Below are positions 40,201 to 52,200 of a stretch of 64,000 bases of DNA, piece by piece. Where the stretch lies: the NCBI RefSeq assembly GCF_003589595.1, contig NW_020653852.1:5592545-5656544 (forward strand), in the 5' to 3' direction. Position numbers and translations under genes: made by a program. Source of the stretch: Hyposmocoma kahamanoa (Eukaryota > Arthropoda > Insecta > Lepidoptera > Cosmopterigidae). A model generated the notes under the pieces. That model did not search any database. It was not told the DNA's origin and was given only the letters and a program-made list of their open reading frames with translations. Numbering within the stretch: position 1 is the stretch's first letter; each line of letters opens with the position of its first letter.

Positions 40201-43200
40201 TAAGACTTTCTCGCGCGCCTACCCGCTCGTCTTGCGTCGCCCACGTGACACAAATCTCGCAATCGATATCTTTTATAACTAAATAAGTCCCATTTTTGTT
40301 TGTTGTAAATAATAGACATTACATTGCATATGCTTATCACTGCATATATGTATGAAATGAATTATTTAAGTATTTTATAAATATAAGAGAACACACCATA
40401 CTACATTATAGAAATATATACGTTATTTATTTTAGTTTAAACGCGACACACACGTCCGGTACTCACTCGGTTTTAGGGTCCACTGAAAATCAGCGTCACA
40501 GCCTTGTCCCGGCGGTGACATTAGCTGAGTGGATCCTATTATATACGCCACAGCCGCACACATAACATCTACTTAGTACAGCAATAGTGTTGACCAGCTT
40601 TGTGGTCGCATAATTATTTATTGCCAAGATTTTATTTTTAATTAATTTTATTTAGTTTTCTTTTTTGTTATTCATTTTCTGTTTGTGTTAATTTAGTTTG
40701 TTTTAGTTTTAATTTAGTTCTGTTTTATTTGAATTTTTTTTTTTCACTTTTAATTGTTTACTGTTTATTATTGTGTTGTGGTGTTATGTAATAAATGTAT
40801 TCTATTCTATTCTATTCTACTTTTCACGGGTTGACACCAGTCAGTCAACCCGTGACCATGGAGCGTGCAACCGTTCCGAAATATCGGGAAAATAAAAAGA
40901 AGTCATACCGTGGTAAGAAACCTGATATTAGTGATAATCATTTAAAAAGATTTGTAGCGAATGCTGCGGTTCGCTACTTAAGATAAAGCTGACATGGTGA
41001 ACTATGAGCTGTATATGCAGTACGCGGCGTGGTAAATTTAGAATTTAAATTTAAAAGTAAACTAATAAAAAAGACTTTATAAAATTTAAAAAGATTTTAA
41101 GACTTTCGTGGTTATTCACTAAATGATTATCACTAATATCAGGTTTCTTACCACGATGTGACTTCTTTTTATTTTCCCGATATTTCGGAACGGTTGCACG
41201 TTCCATGGTCACGGGTTGACTACTGGTGTCAACCCGTTAAAACCCGTGAAAAGTCTTAAAATCTTTTTAAATTTTATAAAGTCTTTTTTATTAATTTACT
41301 TTTAAATTTAAATTCTAAATTTAAATATTCACTTCTTTTGGCGCCTTTTCTTTGATTTAACATTTCTTTGTTTGCTTTGGTGCTCGTGCACATCTTATAC
41401 TTTGTTTCTGTTTTTAAATTAACTGTGAGTACATTTTCTATGGTCTTGCTCATTCCTTGTTAGCACTCGCACCCTATTATGACAGCACGCTACAGCGTAT
41501 ATTATAAAAATTGAATATGGCGTACACATAATACACTCATGGGCTCATATTTACAGGAATGCTAAAAAAAGTTGGAATTATAATAACACTGTTCATATTA
41601 ACTGGTCACATACACCAGAACGTTTAATTTGAAAAAAAAACAATTACTTCAATTGATTTTTGATTTCCATTAAATGTTCTGGCGTATGTGGCCAGTGGCT
41701 CATATGAACCTTATTATCATAATTTAACCTATTTTTAGGCATACCTCTAACTATGTCCATGAGTATATTTATGTTTAGATGAGAGTTGGGGAAAAAAAAT
41801 GGCGCGAAGGATTTTAAATTGACCCGCCAATTTCCCTTCTAAAGTAGGAGTGTATGGCCTTTGGAAATATATTTTGACAGCCTCGTCCATATCGACATAA
41901 AATATATATGTTAACATACACACAAAATAATGTAACACTATGCAACAACAATAATTAAAAATATTTCAAGAGAAAATGCTATTTTAAATCTGGCCCCCAA
42001 TAAAATTTCTGGCCCCTAATGAAAAAAATTGCCCACCAGGGGTTTAGATGATGATCTGTCTCTATATCGACAAATGTGGAAACATCCTAAAGTATCGTAA
42101 TGTAGAGTACATGATAATAAATGTAGGTGGTGGTTTGTATAGATAGTTACATGTAATGTTATAACAGAAAGACAAATATTAATATGCTCTTACATCTTGA
42201 CTGACTGAGTAGATAAGTCCGCTGTAGCCGACGTTCGCGTTGAACCGTTCTATCACTTCCGCTCGCGACATGCCTACAGGGTTTTGGAAGAGTCTGCAAC
42301 ATAACGTGAAGACCAGATTTTAGCGTCCATTTTATAACTTTTTTATGTAAATTTTGCTAATATAAGGCTTTTTGTATATAAGGTCCTTATTCATTTAAAT
42401 TTCATTAAAATCAGCTCACTCATAGTTTCTTATGTCAAGTGACTCGCTTATCCATATCTGTTGCAATGCCACTCAAAGCCTTAAATCGCAAAGATCTGAG
42501 GTGCACTGCCACTGCGCCCGTCACACTGAGACATAAAGTTGACAACCCACATGTGCCTGGACCTTCAAAACCGGAACGCAGTAATGCTCACGTTACAGCT
42601 TAGCGGCAGAAAATGTGTGGTGGCGGAACTTCCCTGGACAAACTCTTTCATAAAGAGCTTTACAGCTGTTAATTATAATGAATTTATTAATTAGAGATAA
42701 AAAAAACACAAAATTTCATACTAAATTAAATATTAAATATAAAAATCTTTCATTAAAACTTTTAAGATTACTGAATGTCGCGTATTTTTTACCACACGAT
42801 ATTCAATTACTTTTGTGAAATTACTTCAATAATTATTAACACAACGATGAAACACAAAAATTCCTTTAGAACCAACGTCTTCCAGCAAACCGTGCCAGAC
42901 GCTATGCCAACTAAGCCACGGAACGAACTAGCGGGCTTTACGAATTTTTCTATGTGCTTGTGGCAGATCTTTGTCCCTTGGTTTTTAAATATTTAATTTC
43001 GTCTTTTTATTCTTTTTGCTAGTTGAGAAGCGCAAATATTCTTCAGAGCTTATTGTACAAATTCCTATTGGCTACTCAAAGTAATAATGAAATACTGGAA
43101 TATACAACGAAAAGCAATATTTTTCCTTAGATGCAATTTCTGCCCAGCAACCACAGGATAAAAAATTTGAAGATACAAAGGAAATGCAACCAATAATATC

Positions 43201-46200
43201 GTCAAATAATAGAATTTTAAATAAATACACTACATAATACTAAAATGTAATTTGATATCATATTATTGCAAACATGCTTAAACGAATTCTAGCTACATAA
43301 TTAGGAACTTAGATTAAAAATTAAAATACGATCATACACAACACAATATTCAAATACTCACAGAATAATAATAAAAAAATTGTTCATTTCATTACGTCTT
43401 GTTCTTTTTCTTTTTATTTCAATTTTTATTTTTATTTTAGAGTGAGTGACAATGGTAACACCACAAGTAATCGAGATGAAGGTAGTCGTCGACAACGAAA
43501 GAGGACAGACAGCTTAGTTGCAGTAGAGCTCCTTGTGTAAGAGTTCGTCCAGTTCTGCCGCCAAGCAGTAATGTCAGCATTACTGTGTTCTGGTTTTTAA
43601 GGGTAAGGGTGCTGGTGAATATACAGGCACATGGGACTTGTCAACTTATGTCTCAGGGTGACGGGCGCATTGGTAGTGCCCCTCAGATCTTTGCAATTTA
43701 AAGCTCTGAGTGGCACTGTAACTGTTATGAACAGGCATGTAGCTTACCATCAGGAGCACGACTTGTTCGTCCCGACACTTGATTGATATATAAAAAAAAA
43801 GACATCTATTCTTAAAGCTGTCATCTGCCGCTGGCCAGTCATGAGTCAACCCGTGACTATGAAGCGTGTAACCGTTCCGAAACATCGGGAAAATAAAAAC
43901 AAATCATATCGTGGTAAACAGATTGTAATAAGTAAAAATAAAAAAAAATTGTTTACCTAAGGTGATTAGATTCGGTTTCTTCGTCGACTTCGCGATGCAA
44001 TGGGCCAAGCCGATACGCGCGGGGTGTGGGCGACGATCGTACGTGCACGTCGCGCTGACCCGCAGAGCGGACGCCGTCAAGAAGAGACGCTAATAAGGCG
44101 TCTCTGTAGAACAGTACCGTTGAATTTTAGAAAGTTTACCACCAAACTCCACTAACATAATACAAATAATTACCACCTTAGATTAAGCTAAACAAGATTT
44201 AATATTTATTGAGATTTTTTGTGAAATAACTCCACTAGTTTTGTTATGATTATGAATACAAAGATCGAACACACAGAAAAATCTTGTCGACCAGTTGGGA
44301 CTTGAACCCACGTCCATGCTGCACCGTGGCATTGCTCTTACCAACTGAGCTACGGGTCCAGTTGCCGAGCCGTCGAAAACCTCCTATGTGTTTTTGTTAT
44401 AGTATCTTAGTACTGGGTTTCAACATTCGTCGCTGCTAGTGACATCTAGCGAGAGATTTTTGAATAACTTTCTCACCGCAGCCGTAATACCGTTGTGATA
44501 CCTAACTAACGCAGATGTCGCTTTTCAATTCAAATGTATTTATTGAGATATTTATAAAATAACACCACTAGTTTGGTTATGATTATGAATACAAAAATCG
44601 AAAACACAGAAAAATTTCGTCGACCCGGTGGTACTTGAACGTACAAAGATCTATAACAAAAACATATAGGAGACTTTCGACGGCTCAGTAACCGGACCTG
44701 TAGTTCTGTTGGTAATCGCAATGCTACAGTGCAGCATGTACGTGGGTTCAAGTTGTTATACTGGATTTAAATATATATACAGGACATCATATCTTGCTTC
44801 ATGGATACATTTTTTTTTAAGTAAATAATACTGCATTGAAATATTTTGGAAACTTGCTTGCTAAACTTGGGAGTGAATCGAACCGCGCAAATGTGAAAAA
44901 AAAAAACATTTCGACACTGGAAAGGTAAAACGTCTAACGTGCACTTAGAAAATATTGGAGTAGGGCTAGCACGATAGGGCGCGACTTGCGCGTGAGCGAC
45001 ATAAAGCGCGAGATACTGTTATTGTCGCGTAGAGATCTTGTCCCTAATGTCGCTCTCGCGCTACTCGCGCCCTATCGTGCTAGCCTTACAGGAGAGCGAT
45101 TTAAAGTAATTTCTTTATGTAAAAATGTTAATTCTAATTTTATTTTTTATATGGACAAACTGAAACTTTCTAGCGTCGACCTGTATTTTATGATGCCGAT
45201 CGAAACGGTTAATTATAAGGATTAATTTATTTTAAATAACATAGTATCTTAAATTAAACGAACACCATGAAATTTTACATTTAAGTTCAGGAAAATGAAT
45301 TATATTGCGTTTTGCGGTCGATATTCGTCCTTACGTTCGTACTCGCCACGATGATTATTGGAAAACTAATAGCAACACACATAAAAAAATAATACCTTTC
45401 ACCGGCCAAATACATTCGAGTCTGGCCGTTAAGATATTCTATTGAGAATTTCTGTGGATGATCTGGATCTCGTATTAACGCGAACACATCGCTCAGCGGT
45501 CGAAGGCACACCACCTAAAGAGAAAAAATGCTTTGAAAAAACTTAAGGAAGTATAATAAAGCTCAATTATATACTAGCTTTACAAATTAGGTACGGATAC
45601 TTTCAGAGCGAATTAATTACTTCGATGGTTATATTCACTTTGAAGTAAAATATTAATAAAGAGTTTTATTTATCTACATTGAACTAAGAGTTTAGCCTTA
45701 AATAACAACGTCAGAAACTAAGCATGTAGATAAAAACTAAACAACATACCAGTTAATGTTTAATATCATTTCAACATTATATTTTGAAACCATTTAACTA
45801 TCACTAGCAATTTCATTGTTTATTTATTGAAAATATACATATTTACGTGACCTTACAGTCGGTAAAATAATGCATCATGAAAACAAACCGAAAATAAACT
45901 AATAAACAAAAGAGCAGATATACATTATAAAACAAACAAGAACGTCAATGTTACTGTAATACTTATGCACAACAAAGCGAAGCGAAGCCATTGAAATTAA
46001 ACTTGATGTCAGTCAAACGCTCTGGATATTGATATGCTATAGGGTTTGGATATAATTATAAATTTATTTTGTGTGTAGTAAAGATTTAAAATCGCATAAA
46101 AAGTATTATTTTTATTTATACTTTAAATTGATAATCATTATGCCAATCGCAGATTCTAAAATTATCCGTACATAATTTTTAGCACCTTAAATAATTAACC

Positions 46201-49200
46201 AAACAATGACACGAGCTCGAACTTGTTATATGGTAGATATATGTAGTCCACATACAAAATTTTAAAAAAGAAATTTTAAAAGATAATAGTAAAATCAAAC
46301 ATCCACCTAAGGTCTCGTGTACATCAAAATGTACATTTCATGATTCAGACTTAGACAATATTATTCCTATGATCGCGTAACGACAGTGTATATACATTAT
46401 AACGTTCAAATTTGTGCTACGTATTCCATATGAACATAGGGTATCTAGAAAAACCTGAAGACATGCTTGAGCCTGAAGTATGTAATTTATTTAGTACATT
46501 TCAATGCATATTGGGCAATTAGCGCTTTTCCCATTGCAGTTTGCCGGGTCTTAGGAGATTATTTACTCACTGAATAAGTCTGTGGATCTCTCTCAAGTAT
46601 GCAAGTGTCAGACAAGCATAGTGTACGACGCATAGGCTCCATATGACGAGCTGCGTTCACTTTGTGAACTGTAAACTCGCTTAACGAAGTTTGGTGTTGG
46701 TCGCCACTGGAACAAGCAAATGACCATTAAAAAGCTAACCTTATTTTGGTTTTTGGTTGAGGGAAGGACCAATTAAAGTTGGGTCTTGTTAGCGTTGTTA
46801 ACATGAGACAAAAATGTTTTTTTTTTCTCTAACATACTATATTTAGGGTCCTCAGAATATCCAAATATAATGACTAGCAGAGCAATAAACCCACTAAAGT
46901 ACATTCAAACTAGAATCAATTTAAAAAAGACCCTATATTGATTATGACTTATGACACGGATAGCTGAACAAGCAAGAATTGTTAGCATTAGTTATGATGA
47001 GTGTGTGCGTTATTATTAGTAAATTTCTGATTTACAACATGATATTCGATGTTTTAATATGGTTTTATATACATTTTTTTTTAACTTTTAATATACATTT
47101 CTAATTATACACCTATAAATTAAATGTTGTACGCCCTGGATATATGAATACGATAACTAAATTTATAACATCTGGATGTTCAACACAATCAGACGTGAAC
47201 TTCTTATTTAGTCGAAAAGATAGTTCGTCGCGATCGGTTTGTTGCAACAGTGCAGAAGCCTATACATAAAAGCTAATGTAGTATACTAGTTTATTGTCTT
47301 AGTCACATTGATGTAACCATGTCGACTTTCTGTATAAATTATTTTTATACAGAAATATTAATTCTGTTCTTTTTCACATTTTGTTTGATTACGAAAATCA
47401 GACTCATAATAAAGAATCTACAAAGATTATTGCAAAATTGTATAAGCCGTTTGCAAATACATTGCAACAAGAAACATTGCAAATATCTAAAGTTTTTTCC
47501 TAATCTGCTTATCTGTTCAATACAATACACACAACGTTTATTATTCACACAAATTGATAACATGCATTTGGTTAGCCTCGAAATGACGACAAAACATGAT
47601 ATTGGTTTCAATCAAAGGAGATATCAAATAGACAATTGTGTTATGTGACTTGTGTGTTATGTGTTGTGTGACTTGTAATTCAAACAATACGAGAAATCAC
47701 ATTGACTTCGAATCATAAATTATGTTAAAATATATATCGCCAGAAATATTGTTCATTTTCTCAAGTACATAATTTCGAGTTCTTAGGTTTTCGTGATTGC
47801 TATACATAGGAAATAAATATTTTTTCGAATCTAAATAGCAGACATTTGTTTTTTTTAACAAACCAACATTCCGGACCCTTTACAGGTCCCATGGATACGG
47901 GTGCGACGGTAGGCCCGAAAGGTGATTCATTTGAAAAAAGAAAATTATTATTCAAAAACCATCGAGTATATAAATGTACTTGATGCCGAAAACATTGTTT
48001 CATTTCATAAGTACATAATTCTTTAATCATTTTAAAAGATCTTTTGTGTATAGGTGGTAACTGAGTGAGTTTATATTGACAATCTTATAACATCTGTATA
48101 GTTGTAAAAATGTTAACAAAGTTCCAAAAATGAATTTTACATCTAGATGATATTAAGATGTATCAATAAATGCTGGATATCAATTAATTGGACAGGACTG
48201 GTCGTTGTGGCATTCTTTGGGGGAGGTCTATGTTCAGCAGAGGATGTCTTTTGGCTGAAATGATGATGATGGTTAATTAATTAGTAATTAAAAAAGGGCT
48301 CACCTATATTTCCCGAACCGTTGATTGTGGCAATCATCTAAAGTAATTGTAGCTGCTAAAACTTTGATACTGATTGTCAAAGTCAGGTTGGCCATTTCAA
48401 GCATTTTATTTATTATTATCTGGTTGTCCATTGAATTGGAAAACAAATGAAGTCTACTATAACCCCCTACAGCTAACACAAAACCTCCTGGTACATCTTT
48501 GACAGGAAGAATTCCCTGTATTTCGCAATATGGGTAGCTAGCTAAGAGGGTGTGTGTGGAGGGATCCAGTTGTTCTAGAGAGCATGGTCCCACTTCTAGG
48601 ACTACCGGCAGGCGGGTACCACTCCAATGGTGTTTGTAGGCTTGATATCTCTGTTGAAGAAAAAGTCATGTTTATTCAGAAAGTTGCATTGTTCAATAAC
48701 ATTAACTGCCACTATTATATACTCAATTCAAGAACATCCCATTCTGGGAAAGTCAGCTGGTATCACACTTTCCAAAAACAATTTAAAAAAACTGTTCTAT
48801 GTTGTTATTCCAATCATGAAGGACTGGAAACAGGAGAATCTAACTTGAAGGAAAATTTATCTAAATCTACATTAGATTTGATACAAATCTACATTAATCA
48901 GGACATTTATGTAAATTCAGACAACCTCCAACCTCAATCAACCCACAAAGACATCAACTATTTACACACTTGCACCAGTCCTTTATAGTCTTATACTCTT
49001 GGTGAGAGGAATCCATTGGTTTTGTACTGAGTGCCAAGCCACTCTAATATTAAGAGTAATGAGGCAGCAAAAAAGCTTTCAAAAAGAATGGCAAAGTTCA
49101 TACTCTGAAACCAATGCATAGATGCATCCCAACATATCCAGCTACAAGTCAATGATCTTGAACACTTGAAAACTCTGATAACCAGCAACACAAGACTCTA

Positions 49201-52200
49201 GCATTGAACAAGAATAGTGACTAAGTTGCGATTAAGGCTCTTACACGTCACTGTACTGTGATTATGCACTTGTTTAACCTTAAACTAAGTGAGAGCATGG
49301 ACCATAGATTCTGCCATGAAATGGGTGAGAACTCTGCATCTCCTAAGTCAATGTTGCCCTCTAATGGGCACACAAAACTCACTCTTGAGCAAACATGTTG
49401 AATTGAAAAATTGAAAATAGAAGCTAAGAAAATCTTACAGTTCTTTCATTCCATTTTCCTTGGTTCTGAGTTGCAATTAGTGGCAAACACAATAGATAAA
49501 TTACTATGACAAAGTGCTGCATAGGCCCTACTATAACAGAACATACTACTATATTTAGTAGGGCCTATGTATTGCATATAGTCCATGTCATGCTATATAC
49601 TTAAATACATTATCACACAGGCATATACAAGCGTTCGCATACACACACTCACACAAACACGCAAACGCAAAAAGCACAAAAAGTTAAGAAGAAAATACGT
49701 ACAACAAAATAAAAATAGCAGGAAAGAATTTGTCATAAAATTTATACACGATATTGTTTAAAAATTTAAGTTAAGTTATTTCCTGTACAGATTAATGAAT
49801 TGAACTTCAAAACATAATTACAGTTCGCGAGGTCTAAGCTGAGCTTTGCATTTGTGTGAGTGATCACCAAAAGTAGAGTCAGACAAAAAACTTTTAAAAA
49901 TAAATTTTAGTATTAGGTAGGTTTTTAACATAAGTGGGAGAGATATTCTAGTTTAAAAATAAATTAAAACTAAATAGCTTAAATTGTTAAAATAAAAGCC
50001 AGCTATGATATGTATGACCGATGACCATGTGTACATATGTAAGTGTGACCGAGAAGTCAGAGATCAATAAATAAAATTCAAATATAAAAAAATTATAACA
50101 ATTCTTCTGCACCGGACATTGCATTTACATTGCATTGCATTTTCATCATTTTCTTTATCACTCTCGTCTTCATTTTCACTCTCCTCTGATGTATCGTTTG
50201 TGTTAATAATGAATCGTTCCGTTATATCGTCAAGAATGGCATCGTGACCATGAAACTTTTTTTCTTCTTTTATTGCGTGGTCACATACATTTTTCCATTC
50301 TTCTACAGTGATAGTGTCAACTTTTTCTTTCGCTAACCTCATAATTGTATCCATATTCATTGACACGTTTTTTTTAGCCACGTACCCTTTTATCATTGCC
50401 CATATATTTTCAATTGGGTTGAAATCCGGGTGGTAGGGTGGTAGACGAATGACGCTGTGACCATGTTCTCTAAGTAAAGTGTCAATTTTATATTCAATAA
50501 ATCTTTGTTTGTTTTGCAGTATCAATTAATAGAGTTGTGGTTTAGGCATCGATGTAGAGTGATCGATATTGCGATACTTGAGCCAGTCAATCATATCTTG
50601 TTTACGACTATTTGAGTTGGGAGCGGGATTTTCTAACGAATTGTGGTAAGATGCATTGTCTACCACCACAACGCTATTGGGCTTTAAATTTGGAATTAAT
50701 TGCGTTTGTAACCATTTCGTGTAGTTTGCTGCATTCATATTATTATGGTAATCACCACTTTTTTTATTTGCTTTGAACATCAGCAGTGCATTTGGTATGA
50801 AACCGTCCTCTCCGCCGGCATGAACTATTATTAGACGATTTCCTTTAGAAATTGGTTTCTTCAAACCAGAAGTGCTGCCATCTAAATAAGATTTTGAAGA
50901 AGTGTGAGTCGTGTCTATGTATGTTTCGTCGGTATAAACGACTGGCCGGCCATGCGATATTCGGAAATTTTAATCAAAAAATGTATACGTAGATAACGTA
51001 TCTCATGTTTTTCCATTAGAATTTTTCTATTATCTTCTGTTCTTTTCCATTTAAATCCTAAAAGAGACACTTCTTTACGCAATGACCAAATTGAACCTGG
51101 ATAGTTTATTTCTCTCTTCAACTTTTCATATATTCGTTTCATAGTTGGCACCTCTTTATCAGTAATGTGAAAGTTGCGAATAGTTCTTCGGATTACCGCT
51201 TTATCAAAATCGTCAATGATAATGATATTTTTCCTGCATCTGGTCTTTTTCGGAGACTTAAATTTGCTTCCGTCTTCCAAAAGACGTTTACCTTCCAATA
51301 AAACTCTTTTGACAGTGGACAGCGGAATTCCCGTCGATGTCGCTACCAATTGGGCTGATGTAGTGACATTTGACATTTTTTAGCGCTGCAGTCCATCTAG
51401 GGCATCGAGCAAGTACTTGGCAGAGCCGTCCCAAAGGTGCGAACAGTACTCCATGCTGCTTCGGACCTGAGCTTTATACAACAGGTATCGCAGCTCTGGA
51501 GTAAAAAATCGGTGCACCTTGTTCAGGATGCCAAGCTTGCGCGACGCGGTACAGATGACGCTCTCTATATACTCTTTGTTGCTCATGTCCTTCCGGATGC
51601 TCATCCCCAGCAGGCTGAGCTTGTCCTGCAGCTTGTACCCTGAAGATGGGGAAGTGGAAGGAATGGGGATTTTTTGGAACTGAACGCGCATACCTGGGTT
51701 TGACATGTCTTTGTCGTTCATGTCTTTAAAATAACTATTTAAATTACACAAAATTTCCTTTACTTGGCTATTTAAAGGTTTTCGTATAATTCGTTTATTT
51801 GTGTTGGCAGCCATTTCACTAATAAATCGAACACAAAAACAAAATATTAAGAATTAAACACGTCACGCTGCTACCAGTACAAGAGGTGAAGTGTGAAAGG
51901 TGCGCGGCGGAGTTGCGTCGCGCGAGGGATGCACCGCGCCTCAGGCCAGTTGACAAAAAGCACTTTAAACCGATTTAAACCTAGCGAAGGACGCGTCGCC
52001 CTCTAGGCCGACGTCACACCTACACTATCTATGTGCACTCACACAAATGCAAAGCTCAGCTTAGGCCTCGCGGACTGTACATACCTTGTATTTTAAGCTC
52101 ATGTAGAATTAAAAAATAATAATTTCTTAACAATAGTAATATATGATAAATACCAACAGTAGTACCCCCATTAATTTAAACTTTCACAATTTTCACACAT

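Larger units (their letters stand above)
49821..52077 (-). mobile_element. Tc1/mariner-superfamily transposon with DD82E transposase (Sailor-like)
   Basis: The element lies in the intron between Rme-8 exons 1 and 2 and has the same orientation as the gene. Its 42-bp terminal inverted repeats (49821-49862 and 52036-52077) begin CAGT and match except at two positions. Both ends are flanked by TA, the Tc1/mariner target duplication. The transposase has its first catalytic Asp in YTDETYI (50930-50928), the second in [11 protein letters not shown] (50660-50658) and a Glu in [11 protein letters not shown] (50411-50409). I count 82 residues between the second Asp and the Glu. Without the nested LINE piece and one target copy the element is about 1.93 kb. 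Confidence 0.85.

Noticed and set aside
44288..44362. Possible functional tRNA gene on the minus strand
   Set aside because: D-arm and T-arm are recognisable, but the stem pairing is incomplete and SINE body sequence follows directly.
48554..48988. 144-codon plus-strand frame
   Set aside because: Its start is antisense to Rme-8 exon 2 and the rest is intron sequence with no recognisable similarity.
48990..49500. Possible retrocopy or nested gene in the first coding intron
   Set aside because: Scattered Cys and Trp codons looked protein-like, but every frame has several stops and I could not match a family.
51380..51814. A single 144-codon reading frame as an independent gene
   Set aside because: It is a chance fusion of the transposase N-terminus with the inserted LINE fragment.
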